Below are positions 26,809 through 35,834 of a stretch of 64,000 nucleotides of DNA, one piece after another. A model generated the notes under the pieces. It had not been told where the DNA came from. It ran no database searches and worked only from the letters and a program-made list of their open reading frames with translations. The stretch comes from JAQBQB01 sp963846925 (GTDB lineage Bacteria > Gemmatimonadota > Gemmatimonadetes > Gemmatimonadales > Gemmatimonadaceae). A program made the position numbers and the translations under genes. Within the stretch, counting starts at the first letter, position 1. Each line of letters begins with the position of its first letter. The stretch is taken from the NCBI GenBank assembly GCA_963846925.1, contig CAWJXW010000017.1, forward strand, positions 186,001-250,000, given 5' to 3'.

Positions 26809-28519
26809 GTCGCGGCTTTCGCGAAGCTGGTCACCGCGATCGCGGCGTCGCGCGTGAGGTCGAGGCGCAACGCCTCGACGTTGTGGGCGAAGTCGTGAAC
26901 GTCGGTGGCGGTCAGCGTCTCCGTGCGCGACTCCCGCTCGGCGCGCACCTCGACCTTCGAGCCGATCGGCACGTTGCAGACGTGAAAGAACCCGCGGCCG
27001 TCGTCTTGTCAGCTTCGAGAGCGGCTTCGAGGCCGGCGGTCGCAACGAGCGACACTTCGATCTGCGCGCCGATCGCCGGAGAGCCGATCCGGAAGCAGCG
27101 CGCGCCCGACGATGACGCCCTGGCCCGCGGCCGAAGCGATGCCGGGAACACAGCTGCGCCGCGTACTCCTCGGCCGTCGGCGCCTCGAACGCCACCGACG
27201 TCGTCGAATCGCGCGACCGCGGTGAACGACACCTGCGTCCGGAGCACGATCTCCAACGGCGCAAGGATCGTATCGGCGACGGCCACGGCGTAGGGTCCGG
27301 GCACGAGATCGGTGATCGTGAAACGTCCCGCCGAATCGCTCACCGCGAAGTATTCGGTCCCCGCGAGCGTCACCAGTTGGCCGCCGGCGGGAATGCGATT
27401 GCGCGTCACGATGCCGGTCAGCGTGCCGAGCGGCGCGGTCCACGTTCGCCCATCCGTCCACCGCGCCCGCGCGACCTCGCCTCCGCTTTCGTGCATGTCG
27501 CCGGGCGATATCACGACGATGCTCGTGCGCGCCGACTCCGGCAGTCCGATCGGTCGAATGGACCAGCGGTCGATGATCGGCGTGCCGTCGGCCATCGTGT
27601 GAAACGAGACGCGGCCGCCAGGTTCGTATTTCTCGAACCGCCGGTCGATGCCGACGTAGCGAAACACGATCTCCACGAGCGATCGCGTCGTCGAGTCGAT
27701 CCACACCGCCCCCTCGACGTCGACGCGCCCGCGCTTGTGCGTCGCCGCGTCGAAAGCGAGCCCCACCTGGTGCGGCCGATCGCGATCCGGTTTCGCGAGC
27801 TGGAAGCAGTAGCCGCGCGGGAACGCGTCGTCGAGCATGACGTCGGCGTCGGGTCCGTTGAACACCGCCACGTTGGCGCTGTCGTCCACGAATCCACGCT
27901 CGATGAACTCCGCGGCGGGGTGCGTCGCGACAAAGGGACGCGTTCCGGAGCTCGAGTCGACGTGCACCGTCTGGCTCGCCGCCGTGAACCCGTCCTGCTG
28001 CATTTGACGATCGAAGTGCAGCCGCTTGATCACCGCGTGCTCCGTCTCGCGCGCCACCACCGCGGCGAGCAGCGCGGATCGGGCCTGATCCCACAACGCG
28101 AACGCGGCCGCGCGATCGTCGCGCCGAGGGCAGTTCGGCGAATCGGTGACCTGCACCGGATCGAGGAGCGTCGGGATCATCCGCATCGTGAGGTCGAACG
28201 TGACGACGCCGTCGGTCGGCGGGGGCACAACGACCGAGCGAGGACGAAAACCGATGCGCAGCAGTTGCAGTCGCCGGGCGCCCGCGGGGAGCTGCACCCG
28301 GAATTCCCCACGCTCGTTCGTGAGGTTGCGAACGATCGGCTTGCCCGCCGAATCGGAGAGAATCAGGACGACGGTCGAAATCGGCTGTCGTGACGCGCTG
28401 TCACGGACGGTGCCGCGCAATTCCTGCGCGCTTGCCGCGGGCGCCGACACGCCGGCCGCGATCCAACACGCCACGGCGACGGTCGCGCCTCGCCACATGG
28501 GTGGGAGTGAGAGGCGCAT
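26697..28519 (-). CDS. Carboxypeptidase-regulatory-like domain protein (several frameshifts near the 3' end)
   Basis: This is a secreted protein with a signal peptide (residues to about ASAQ) and an N-terminal carboxypeptidase-regulatory-like beta domain (LRGTVRDSASRQPISTVVL). A second such domain lies near GTLTGIVTRNRIPAGGQLV. The 5' 1.3 kb reads cleanly. In the last 0.5 kb the coding signal hops between frames: RDSTTSVAFEAPTAEEYAAQ, then VPGIASAAGQGVIVGRALLP, then GSPAIGAQIEVSLVATAG, then FHVCNVPIGSKVEVRAERES. This implies about four single-base indels near 27214, 27151, 27089 and 27000. Corrected, it is about 606 aa and its end overlaps the asnS 3' end. The start may be 28519 or 28498. The ligand is unknown. 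Confidence 0.65.
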
Positions 28520-28589
28520 CTCCTGATACACTCCGCTCCGGCCCGACAAAGGTCAAGCCGGCGCGGCTACACAAGTTGATCCACCTCTC

Positions 28590-28639
28590 CGAGATCCGGC
28601 CTCTACGAGATCCCAACACCCTGCGAGATCCAGCCTCTA
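28590..28639 (+). repeat. Short direct repeat in the intergenic region before mazG's 3' end
   Basis: The 16-mer cgagatccggcctcta (28590-28605) recurs as cgagatccagcctcta (28624-28639), with a partial copy cgagatccc (28606-28614) between them. It lies in the 160-base gap between two minus-strand genes. No function is evident; it may be a decayed duplication. Confidence 0.5.
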
Positions 28640-28683
28640 GATCTGCGTCGAGTAGAGCTGCGCCTGCCGGCGATCGGGCCATA

Positions 28684-29442
28684 CTACAACTCGTCACGCT
28701 TCACTTCATCCCAGATCGCGTCCAGCTCGCCGAGGGATGCTTTGCCGACGACGAGGCCGCGTTCGGCGGCTAGTCGTTCGACGGCCTCGAAGCGCCGCGC
28801 GAATTTCACGTTGGCGGAGTCGAGCGCCAGCGCCGGGTGCACGTCGGCTTTGCGGCACAGGTTGACGACCGCGAACAGAAGGTCGCCAAGCTCGGCCTCG
28901 AGCCGCGCGCGGCTCGGCGCGTCGTCGCGCGCGGACGCGAGCTCGGCGCGGACCTCGCCGATCTCCTCGTCGACTTTCTCGAGCGGGCCCTCGACGCTCG
29001 GCCAATCGAACCCGACGCCGGCGGCCCGATCCTGAAGCCGAAAGGCCCGGTGCAGGGCAGGAAGGTCGGCTGGGAGACCGTCGACGATGCTCGCGCGCCG
29101 CGACGCCTTCATCTGCTCCCACGGTTGCTTCACGCCGTCGCCGTACAGATGCGGGTGCCGCGCCTTCATCTTCGTGATGAAGGTGTCGGCGACGTCGTGC
29201 ATGTCGAAGGCACCGCGTTCTTCCGCAAGAACGGAGTGAAACAAGATTTGCAGCAGAAGGTCGCCGAGCTCCTCGCGAAGTTTGGCGTCGTCGCCGCCTC
29301 GAATGGCGTCGTCGACCTCGTAGGCTTCCTCGATCAGATAGGGGCGAAGCGACTCGTGCGTTTGCGCCGCGTCCCAGTCGCAACGGGCGCGAAGGTCGCG
29401 CATCAAAGACAGCGTATCTTCAAGCGACGGTTTCACTTGCAT
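28684..29442 (-). CDS. mazG: Nucleoside triphosphate pyrophosphohydrolase MazG
   Basis: MazG hydrolyses NTPs/dNTPs to monophosphates and diphosphate, clearing non-canonical nucleotides. The protein is 252 aa from the ATG at 29442, or 255 from 29451. It has two MazG domains: the first with LREELGDLLLQILFHSVLAEE, the second with EAELGDLLFAVVNLCR. The ExxE and ExxD metal-binding residues are present. It is transcribed divergently from alr, and the alr promoter elements lie over its start codons. Confidence 0.92.
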   Translation of the reverse strand: MQVKPSLEDTLSLMRDLRARCDWDAAQTHESLRPYLIEEAYEVDDAIRGGDDAKLREELGDLLLQILFHSVLAEERGAFDMHDVADTFITKMKARHPHLYGDGVKQPWEQMKASRRASIVDGLPADLPALHRAFRLQDRAAGVGFDWPSVEGPLEKVDEEIGEVRAELASARDDAPSRARLEAELGDLLFAVVNLCRKADVHPALALDSANVKFARRFEAVERLAAERGLVVGKASLGELDAIWDEVKRDEL

Positions 29443-29465
29443 AGCCTCCACGGGTCCGGTATACT
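29437..29465 (+). promoter_or_regulatory. Putative promoter for alr-deoB-cdd
   Basis: TTGCAT (29437-29442), a 17-base spacer and TATACT (29460-29465) form a reasonable -35/-10 pair. The alr ATG is at 29490, giving a leader of roughly 18 bases. The -35 hexamer covers the mazG start, so the two divergent genes share this short control region. Confidence 0.5.
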
Positions 29466-29489
29466 ACCCGCCCTCTGAACGACCGGTCA

Positions 29490-30569
29490 ATGCACGCTTT
29501 GAACGCGCGCGCCTGGGTCGATGTCGACCTCGGCGCGTTGTTGCAAAACGGAACCGCATACGCGGCGCGCGCCGGCGTGCCGCTCCTGCCCATGGTGAAA
29601 GCGGACGCATACGGGCTCGGCGCGGTGCCGGTCGCGCGCGCGTTGGAGCGTCTGGATCCCTGGGGCTTTGGCGTCGCCACGGTGGACGAAGGTGAAGAGC
29701 TGCGTGCAGCCGGGGTGACCCGCCCGATCGTCGTGTTCACGCCGCTGCTCGTCGACGGTCTCGGCGCGGCCGAGCGGGCGCGATTGACGCCGTCGCTCGG
29801 TGAACGCGAGACGATCCTGGCTTGGCGCGCGACCGGTCTGCCGTGGCAACTCGCCATCGACACCGGGATGAGTCGCGCGGGGATTCAATGGAACGAGCTG
29901 GATTCGATCGTCGAGCTAGTCGCCACCTTTCCGCCGGAAGGTGCCTTCACCCATTTCCACTCGGCCGATCTCACGGACGAATCTCGCGCGACGCAGGAGG
30001 ATCGATTCGAGCGCGCGATCGCGACGCTGCCTGTGCGACCGGCGATGCTGCACGCGGAAAACAGCTCGGCGGTCGAGCGGCGAGGGAAGTCCCCGTGGAC
30101 GGTCGCGCGACCGGGGATCTTTCTCTATGGTGTGAGCATCGGCGCCGCGAGCGGCCTCTCTCCTCGCGCGGTGGCGTCCGTTCGGGCGCGCGTGGTGGAC
30201 CTGCGCTCCATCGAGGACGGCGAGACGGTGAGCTACGGCGCCACCTATCGCGCGGTCGGCCGGCGCCAGATCGCGACACTGGGAATCGGTTACGCGGACG
30301 GATATCGGCGCGTGCTCGGGAATCGGGCCGTCGCGCTGATCGGCGGGCGGCGTGCGCCGGTGGTCGGCGTCGTGACGATGGACATGACGATGCTCGACGT
30401 GACCGACGTTCCGTGCACCGTCGGCGACGTTGCGACATTGATCGGAAGGGACGGTGCTGACGAGATCACCGTCTCCCAGCTCGCGGCGTTCGGCGGGCTG
30501 AGTCCGTACGAGGTGCTCACCGGACTCCGCGGACGATTGCCGCGGCGCTATCTGAACGAGTCCGCATGA
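29490..30569 (+). CDS. alr: Alanine racemase
   Basis: This PLP-dependent enzyme makes D-alanine for peptidoglycan. The 359-aa protein has an N-terminal TIM barrel with the PLP lysine in MVKADAYGLGAV and a C-terminal beta domain with the catalytic tyrosine region (GIGYADGYRRVLG) and MDMTMLDVTDV. Its product feeds the D-Ala-D-Ala used by the MurF encoded near the left end. It overlaps deoB by 4 bases. Confidence 0.95.
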   Translation: MHALNARAWVDVDLGALLQNGTAYAARAGVPLLPMVKADAYGLGAVPVARALERLDPWGFGVATVDEGEELRAAGVTRPIVVFTPLLVDGLGAAERARLTPSLGERETILAWRATGLPWQLAIDTGMSRAGIQWNELDSIVELVATFPPEGAFTHFHSADLTDESRATQEDRFERAIATLPVRPAMLHAENSSAVERRGKSPWTVARPGIFLYGVSIGAASGLSPRAVASVRARVVDLRSIEDGETVSYGATYRAVGRRQIATLGIGYADGYRRVLGNRAVALIGGRRAPVVGVVTMDMTMLDVTDVPCTVGDVATLIGRDGADEITVSQLAAFGGLSPYEVLTGLRGRLPRRYLNESA

Positions 30570-31732
30570 CTCGCCGTGCCGCGATCATCATCCTCGACGG
30601 CGTCGGGATCGGCGAGGCTCCGGACGCCGATGCCTATGGCGATCGCGGGAGCGACACGCTCGGCAACCTCTCGCGCGCGGTGGGCGGGTTTTCGCTGCCC
30701 CATCTCGAAAAGGCCGGTCTCGGAAGGATCGCGCCGCTTGCCGGAATGCGGGCGCACGGCGACTCGAGCGGCGCTTGGGGGAAAATGGTTCCTCAATCCG
30801 CCGGCAAGGACAGCACGGCGGGTCACTGGGAGATCGCCGGCGTTCATCTCGAGCGGCCATTCCCGACGTATCCAAATGGATTCCCGAGGGAAATCGTCTC
30901 AACGTTCGAGAGGAAGGTCGGACGGCGGACGATCGGCAACATCGCGGCGAGCGGAACGGCGGTGATCGACCGCTACGGACCGGAGCATCAGAAGAGCGGC
31001 GATCTGATACTGTATACGTCCGCCGACTCGGTCTTTCAGCTCGCGGCGCACGAGGACGTCGTGCCCCTGGACGAGCTGTACCGCGCCTGTACGGTGGCGC
31101 GAGAGATGCTCGTCGCGCCGAACGACGTGTCGCGAGTCATCGCTCGGCCGTTCGTCGGCACGCCGGGCTCCTACAACCGGACCAAGAACCGTCGTGATTT
31201 CTCGATCGCTCCGCCCTCGGAGACGCTGCTCGACGCGCTGGCAGGCGCTGGGGTACCGCGATCGGGCGTTGGGAAGGTGGATGACCTCTTTGCCGGGCGG
31301 GCCATCGAATCAAGGCACACCGCCTCGAACGCCGATGGGATCACGGCGATCTTGAAGTGGCTTTCTAACGGTGTGCAGGGGTTACTTTTAGCGAACTTGG
31401 TAGATTTCGATCAGGCTTTCGGGCACCGGAACGACGCTGCGGGGTTTTATGGGGCGCTGCGCGAATTCGACGCGGCGCTCCCAGACTTGCTAGCCTCGCT
31501 TCAAGGGGACGATCTGCTCTTCATCACCGCCGACCACGGAAACGATCCGACGACGCCGTCGACCGACCACGCACGTGAATGCGTGCCGCTGTTGGTCCTC
31601 GGACCTCGAGTTCGGCCGGGTAGCGTCGGCACGCGCTCCACGTTCTCGGACCTGGGCGCGACGGTTGCCGAGTGGTTCGGGATCGGGTTCCGAGGCCGCG
31701 GGACGTCGTTTCTCACGGCAATCGTCCGCTGA
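30566..31732 (+). CDS. deoB: Phosphopentomutase
   Basis: DeoB interconverts (deoxy)ribose 1- and 5-phosphate in nucleoside salvage. The 388-aa alkaline-phosphatase-fold protein has the N-terminal metal motif ILDGVGIGEAPDA, GKDSTAGHWEIAG, the ILYTSADSVFQLAAHE segment and the C-terminal metal site ITADHGNDPTTPSTDH. It overlaps alr by 4 bases and lies just before cdd, another nucleoside salvage gene. Confidence 0.94.
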   Translation: MTRRAAIIILDGVGIGEAPDADAYGDRGSDTLGNLSRAVGGFSLPHLEKAGLGRIAPLAGMRAHGDSSGAWGKMVPQSAGKDSTAGHWEIAGVHLERPFPTYPNGFPREIVSTFERKVGRRTIGNIAASGTAVIDRYGPEHQKSGDLILYTSADSVFQLAAHEDVVPLDELYRACTVAREMLVAPNDVSRVIARPFVGTPGSYNRTKNRRDFSIAPPSETLLDALAGAGVPRSGVGKVDDLFAGRAIESRHTASNADGITAILKWLSNGVQGLLLANLVDFDQAFGHRNDAAGFYGALREFDAALPDLLASLQGDDLLFITADHGNDPTTPSTDHARECVPLLVLGPRVRPGSVGTRSTFSDLGATVAEWFGIGFRGRGTSFLTAIVR

Positions 31733-31733
31733 C

Positions 31734-32177
31734 ATGGCGGTCGAGCAACGGCCGGGCGTGGAGCCCACCGGCGACGAGCGTACCCTGACCATGCTGCGCG
31801 AGCGTGCTTTCGCGGCCATGGAGCGCGCCTACGCGCCCTATTCGGGCTTTCGGGTCGGGGCGGCGCTGCTGTCTTCGGACGGAAGCGTCGCGGAAGGGTG
31901 CAACGTCGAAAACGCGTCGTACCCGGCGGGTATCTGCGCGGAACGCAGCGCGGTCGCCGCGGCGGTGGCACGCGGCAACCAGCGGTTCGAGGCAGTCCTC
32001 ATAGCGACAGAAGCCGAAGAGCCGACCCCGCCGTGCGGCATGTGCCGCCAGGTGTTGGAGGAGTTCTCTCCGCACCTGCTCGTCGTGTCCACGACCCGCG
32101 AAGGCCGCGAGGCCCGCTGGACGCTCGACGAGCTTCTCCCAAGAGCTTTCACCACGAATTCACTTCACCGGCGATGA
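31734..32177 (+). CDS. cdd: Cytidine deaminase
   Basis: Cytidine deaminase hydrolyses cytidine and deoxycytidine to uridine forms. I chose the ATG at 31734, one base after the deoB stop (147 aa). The zinc site is intact: the C-x-A-E motif in GICAERSAVAAAV and PCGMCRQVLEEF. AYAPYSGFRVGAALL and CNVENASYP are family signatures. With deoB it forms a salvage pair. Its stop overlaps the start of the next gene. Confidence 0.94.
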   Translation: MAVEQRPGVEPTGDERTLTMLRERAFAAMERAYAPYSGFRVGAALLSSDGSVAEGCNVENASYPAGICAERSAVAAAVARGNQRFEAVLIATEAEEPTPPCGMCRQVLEEFSPHLLVVSTTREGREARWTLDELLPRAFTTNSLHRR

Positions 32178-33460
32178 CCGGAGAGTTTTTTATCAAACAG
32201 AAGCGCGCCGTCCTCCTTGGCATGGTCGCGTCGACGTTGGCGATTGCCGCTTGCAGCGACAATCTCAACGCCGGCAAGTCATGCCCCCTGCTCTGCCCAG
32301 AGCAGGCGATCACCCTGCAGGACACGATCATCGACGCAGTTTTCGCCGACACGACCGTTCTCGGCATCCCGTCGATCGGCAACGAAGTCTTTCTCATGCT
32401 CTCGTCGCACGGCGATACGCTCGACAGCCGAGCGATCATCCGCTACGACACGATCACGCAAACTTTCACCGGCGCCGCCTCGACCGACAGCACGATCACC
32501 GAGGTCGACAGCGCCGAGCTGGTCATGCCGATCGCGGCCCAGGACACGGCGCGGCGTCCAACCGCTCCGGTCACGATCGAGGCGTACGACGTGGACACGG
32601 CGGCGACCGACACGGTGGCGTCGATCCTCGCGACGCTCTTCCGGCCGGACCGGTTTCTCGGCAGCAAGACGTTCGCGCCGGAATCGATCACCGACACGCT
32701 GCGCATTCCGATCTCCACCGACACGGTGCTCGACCGCATCAAGAACGGAAAGAAGCTGCGAGTCGGACTCCGTCTGGTCGCGCGACCGGGCTACGACATT
32801 CGCGTCGGGGCCTCGAACGGCGGGCAGTCGGTCGCGCTGCGCATCAAGGCGTCCAAGGACACGGCGGCCTCGCCCGTGCTCGTGACGCCGATCTCGACGA
32901 CGCCGACGGACCAGCTGTTCCTCTCTGGACCGCTGTCGGACTTCAGCATCCTCGTGAAGGGCGCGACGCCGATCAACCCGATGCTGCTCAGCGTCGGCGG
33001 GCCGCCGCCTCGCCGGGCCTTCCTCAGGTTCAACATCCCATCGCGGATCATCGACTCGACGACCATCGTGCGCGCGTCGCTGCTGGTCACGCAATCGCCG
33101 AATCGTTTCGTCGACGCCAAAGACTCGATCAAGGTCTATCCCGTCGCGGTGTTGTCCACGCCGGCCGTCACCGACGTGACGTCGCTGCTGCAATTCGTGG
33201 GGAACGCCGGCGAGTTCAATCTCGACTCGCTCTTCATCGCTCCGGGCGACAGCGGGGTGAAGTCGTTCGAGATCGTCGGGCTCACGCGCCTCTGGAAGAA
33301 CCAGCCGGCGACGGTTGCACAGCGAGCGGTGGCACTGCTGGCCGGCACCGAGGGGCAGCGTCCCGCGCAAATCGATTTCTTCTCGAGCCGCGCGCCGGCC
33401 GCATTGCGACCGCGACTCCGCATCACGTTCGTACCGGCGATCAACTACGGGCTGCCGTAA
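32174..33460 (+). CDS. Putative surface lipoprotein, function unknown
   Basis: This 428-aa protein starts with a basic lead and a lipoprotein signal, TLAIAAC with Cys27. After a short cysteine-containing stretch (CPLLCPEQ) it is a beta-rich, Thr/Asp-rich exported protein with no recognised domain. It includes a run RRAFLRFNIPSRIIDSTTIV and a similar RASLLVTQSP, reminiscent of the DNRLRE-type beta domains seen in surface proteins. It overlaps cdd by 4 bases and is followed directly by an outer-membrane protein gene, so the two may work together. Confidence 0.7.
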   Translation: MTGEFFIKQKRAVLLGMVASTLAIAACSDNLNAGKSCPLLCPEQAITLQDTIIDAVFADTTVLGIPSIGNEVFLMLSSHGDTLDSRAIIRYDTITQTFTGAASTDSTITEVDSAELVMPIAAQDTARRPTAPVTIEAYDVDTAATDTVASILATLFRPDRFLGSKTFAPESITDTLRIPISTDTVLDRIKNGKKLRVGLRLVARPGYDIRVGASNGGQSVALRIKASKDTAASPVLVTPISTTPTDQLFLSGPLSDFSILVKGATPINPMLLSVGGPPPRRAFLRFNIPSRIIDSTTIVRASLLVTQSPNRFVDAKDSIKVYPVAVLSTPAVTDVTSLLQFVGNAGEFNLDSLFIAPGDSGVKSFEIVGLTRLWKNQPATVAQRAVALLAGTEGQRPAQIDFFSSRAPAALRPRLRITFVPAINYGLP

Positions 33461-34624
33461 ATGACACGACTCCGTCCTCGCTCGACCACTCTCTGGCGCG
33501 GGGCCATCGGCGCGCTGATCGGCACTGCCGGTCTCGCGCCGCGGGCCTCCGCTCAGGCCAGCCTGAGCCTGCAAGGCTTCGGCTTTCCGGCCGGCCAGAT
33601 GAGCACGCGCACGCTCGGCGCGGGCGGATCGTTGGCGGAAATCGACCCGCTGACGCCGGTGAACCCGGCGAGCGTCGCGTTGCTGCTCACGCGAATGATC
33701 TATTTCCAGGCGGAGCCGGAGTTTCGGACTGTCCATACGCCCAGCGGCACGGACAACACCACGACGCCGCGCTATCCGAACGTGTTCGGGGCGATTCCGG
33801 TGGCGAGCGGTCTGGTCTTGAGCCTCGGTTCGTCGAGCCTGCTCGATCGAACCGGCACGACGACGTTCGCCTCGCCGCAGATCCTCTCGGGCACCGACAC
33901 GGTGCTGATGACGACGAAGCTCGCCATCCAGGGCGCGATGAACGACGTACGGTTCGCCGCGGGCTGGTCGCCCGCGACCTGGTTCCGCTTCGGGCTCGGC
34001 CTTCACGCCATCACCGGGCACAATCTCGTGACGCTGACGCAGTCGTTCGACGACACGTTGGCATTCGCGCTGGCGCGCCAGCAGCGCATTCTCAGCTTCA
34101 GCGGGACGGCGGCGTCGGTCGGAGCGCAGTTCCTGGCCAAGGACGTGACCTTTGCCGCGTCGGCGCGGCAGGGCGGCACGCTGTCGATGTCGGCCGGCGA
34201 TACGATCCTGACGCACGCGCGTGTCCCGAATCAGTTTGGCGCGTCGGTCACGTACACCGGGATCGCCAATTCCTTCATCTCCGCGCGGACGTCGCACGAC
34301 AACTGGTCGGTGCTCGGAAGCCTCGGGAATCCGGGTCTGCAGGGCGTCGACGGCTGGGACACGAGCGTCGGGGCCGACATCGCCGGGCCCAAGCTGGGGT
34401 CGCGGCCGCTCTTCTTGCGGGCCGGATTCCGCGATCGCACGCTTCCGTTCACCGCCAATGCCACCACGGTCACCGAAAAGAGCGTGAGCGCCGGTCTCGG
34501 CACGTTGTTCGCGAGCGGGCGCGTGTTGAGCGATCTTGCGGTGATCCATGCGAGCCGGAGCGCGGACGTGAACGCGTCGGAGAGCGCGTGGACGATCAGC
34601 ATCGGTCTCAGCATCCGCCCATGA
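33461..34624 (+). CDS. Outer-membrane beta-barrel-type protein, function unknown
   Basis: This 387-aa protein has a signal peptide ending near ASAQASLSLQ. The mature part is a series of amphipathic beta strands with glycine turns (for example MSTRTLGAGGSLAEIDPLTPVNPASVAL) and ends in WTISIGLSIRP. The opening LGAGGS..DPLTPVNPAS resembles the N-terminal hatch of PorV/FadL-like barrels. It begins at the base after the lipoprotein stop codon. The role is unknown; transport or assembly of the neighbouring lipoprotein is one possibility. Confidence 0.65.
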   Translation: MTRLRPRSTTLWRGAIGALIGTAGLAPRASAQASLSLQGFGFPAGQMSTRTLGAGGSLAEIDPLTPVNPASVALLLTRMIYFQAEPEFRTVHTPSGTDNTTTPRYPNVFGAIPVASGLVLSLGSSSLLDRTGTTTFASPQILSGTDTVLMTTKLAIQGAMNDVRFAAGWSPATWFRFGLGLHAITGHNLVTLTQSFDDTLAFALARQQRILSFSGTAASVGAQFLAKDVTFAASARQGGTLSMSAGDTILTHARVPNQFGASVTYTGIANSFISARTSHDNWSVLGSLGNPGLQGVDGWDTSVGADIAGPKLGSRPLFLRAGFRDRTLPFTANATTVTEKSVSAGLGTLFASGRVLSDLAVIHASRSADVNASESAWTISIGLSIRP

Positions 34625-34631
34625 TCCGAAC

Positions 34632-35834
34632 GTGGAGAACAACAGCCCGCCCGCGAACGCCCCGCTGATTCTCGTCGCCGACGATGTGGCGGCGAACGTG
34701 GAGTTGTTGTTCGACCAACTCCACGTGTTGGGATTTCGCGCGCTCGCGGCGACCGACGGCCCGTCGGCGCTGGCGATGTGCTTCGAGCGGCGGCCGGACC
34801 TGTGCATCCTCGACGTGTCGATGCCGGCCGGCGACCTCGGCGTGGACGACCGGTCCACCGGGTTCGAGGTCTGCCGTCGGATCAAGCGCGATCCGCGCAC
34901 GAAGAGCATGCCGGTCATCTTCGTGACGGCGCTCAACGACACGACGGATCGCGTGAAGGCGATCGAGGCGGGAGGCGACGACTTCCTCACCAAGCCGCAC
35001 AACCGCCTGGTGCTCGGCGCGCGCGTTCGCAGCCTGCTCAAGCTCAAGGCCACGACGGACTCGCTCGAGGACGCGCTGCGCAAGCTGCGCGAGGTCGAGA
35101 AGATGCGCGACGATCTGATGAAGATGATCGTCCACGACCTCAAGACGCCGCTCACGTCGGTCCTCGCCACGCTCGAGATGATGATCGACGGCGACTTCGG
35201 CGAGCTGCAAGACCGGCAGCGCCAGATGCTCACCGACGCGGAGGGGAAGGCCGAAGATCTGCTCGCGTTGATCGGCGACCTGCTCGAGGTCTCGCGCATC
35301 GAAGAGGCGACGATGTCGCTCGACCTTCAGCCGATCGCCCCGGCCGCGCTGCTCAACGAAATCGTGCACGAGTGGAACATCCGTTTCCAGCAGGAGGGCG
35401 CGACCGCCGCGATCGACTCGAGCGACGACGCGCCGGTGTTCGAGGCCGACAAGGCGCTTCTCAAGCGCGTCCTGGGCAATCTCGTGCAGAATGCGCTCAC
35501 CCACTCGGCCAGCGCGATCAAGCTGCATCTGTCCGCGCGCCGCGACGGCGACGGGATTCTCTTCACGGTCGCCGACAACGGCCCGGGGATCCCGCCGGAG
35601 TATCACGAAGTGATCTTCCGCAAGTTCGAACGCGTGAAGACTCAGAACGTGCCGAGCACGCGCAGCTCGGGACTCGGCCTGGCGTTCTGCAAGCTCGTGG
35701 TCGATGCGCACGGCGGAAAGATCTGGGTGCAGAGCGCAGGCGAAGGGCAGGGGAGCGCGTTTCACTTCTCGTTGCCGGCCAAACCCGCGCACCGCGAGGT
35801 GCGCGTGACGATGGCCGGAGCGGTGCCGGTGTGA
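34632..35834 (+). CDS. Hybrid receiver-histidine kinase
   Basis: This is a cytoplasmic protein of 400 aa without membrane segments. An N-terminal receiver domain (residues 12-135) has phospho-acceptor Asp61 in LCILDVSMP and the FLTKP lysine. A coiled-coil linker leads to HisKA with His168 in MIVHDLKTPLTS and then HATPase_c (NLVQNALTH, DNGPGIPP, GLGLAFCKLV). The receiver-first order suggests it is driven by another kinase and passes signal on by phosphorelay or by protein contact. The GTG start at 34632 is 7 bases after the outer-membrane gene, and the stop overlaps mtaB. Confidence 0.9.
   Translation: MENNSPPANAPLILVADDVAANVELLFDQLHVLGFRALAATDGPSALAMCFERRPDLCILDVSMPAGDLGVDDRSTGFEVCRRIKRDPRTKSMPVIFVTALNDTTDRVKAIEAGGDDFLTKPHNRLVLGARVRSLLKLKATTDSLEDALRKLREVEKMRDDLMKMIVHDLKTPLTSVLATLEMMIDGDFGELQDRQRQMLTDAEGKAEDLLALIGDLLEVSRIEEATMSLDLQPIAPAALLNEIVHEWNIRFQQEGATAAIDSSDDAPVFEADKALLKRVLGNLVQNALTHSASAIKLHLSARRDGDGILFTVADNGPGIPPEYHEVIFRKFERVKTQNVPSTRSSGLGLAFCKLVVDAHGGKIWVQSAGEGQGSAFHFSLPAKPAHREVRVTMAGAVPV

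Noticed and set aside
32251..34668. An 805-codon plus-strand frame overlapping the lipoprotein and barrel genes
   Set aside because: Arg/His-rich composition with no signal peptide or motifs; the overlapping frames have clear signal peptides and beta structure.
32279..35299. A 1006-codon open frame on the minus strand opposite the lipoprotein, outer-membrane and kinase genes
   Set aside because: It is arginine-rich with no domain, and the plus strand has three recognisable proteins there. High GC makes long antisense frames common.
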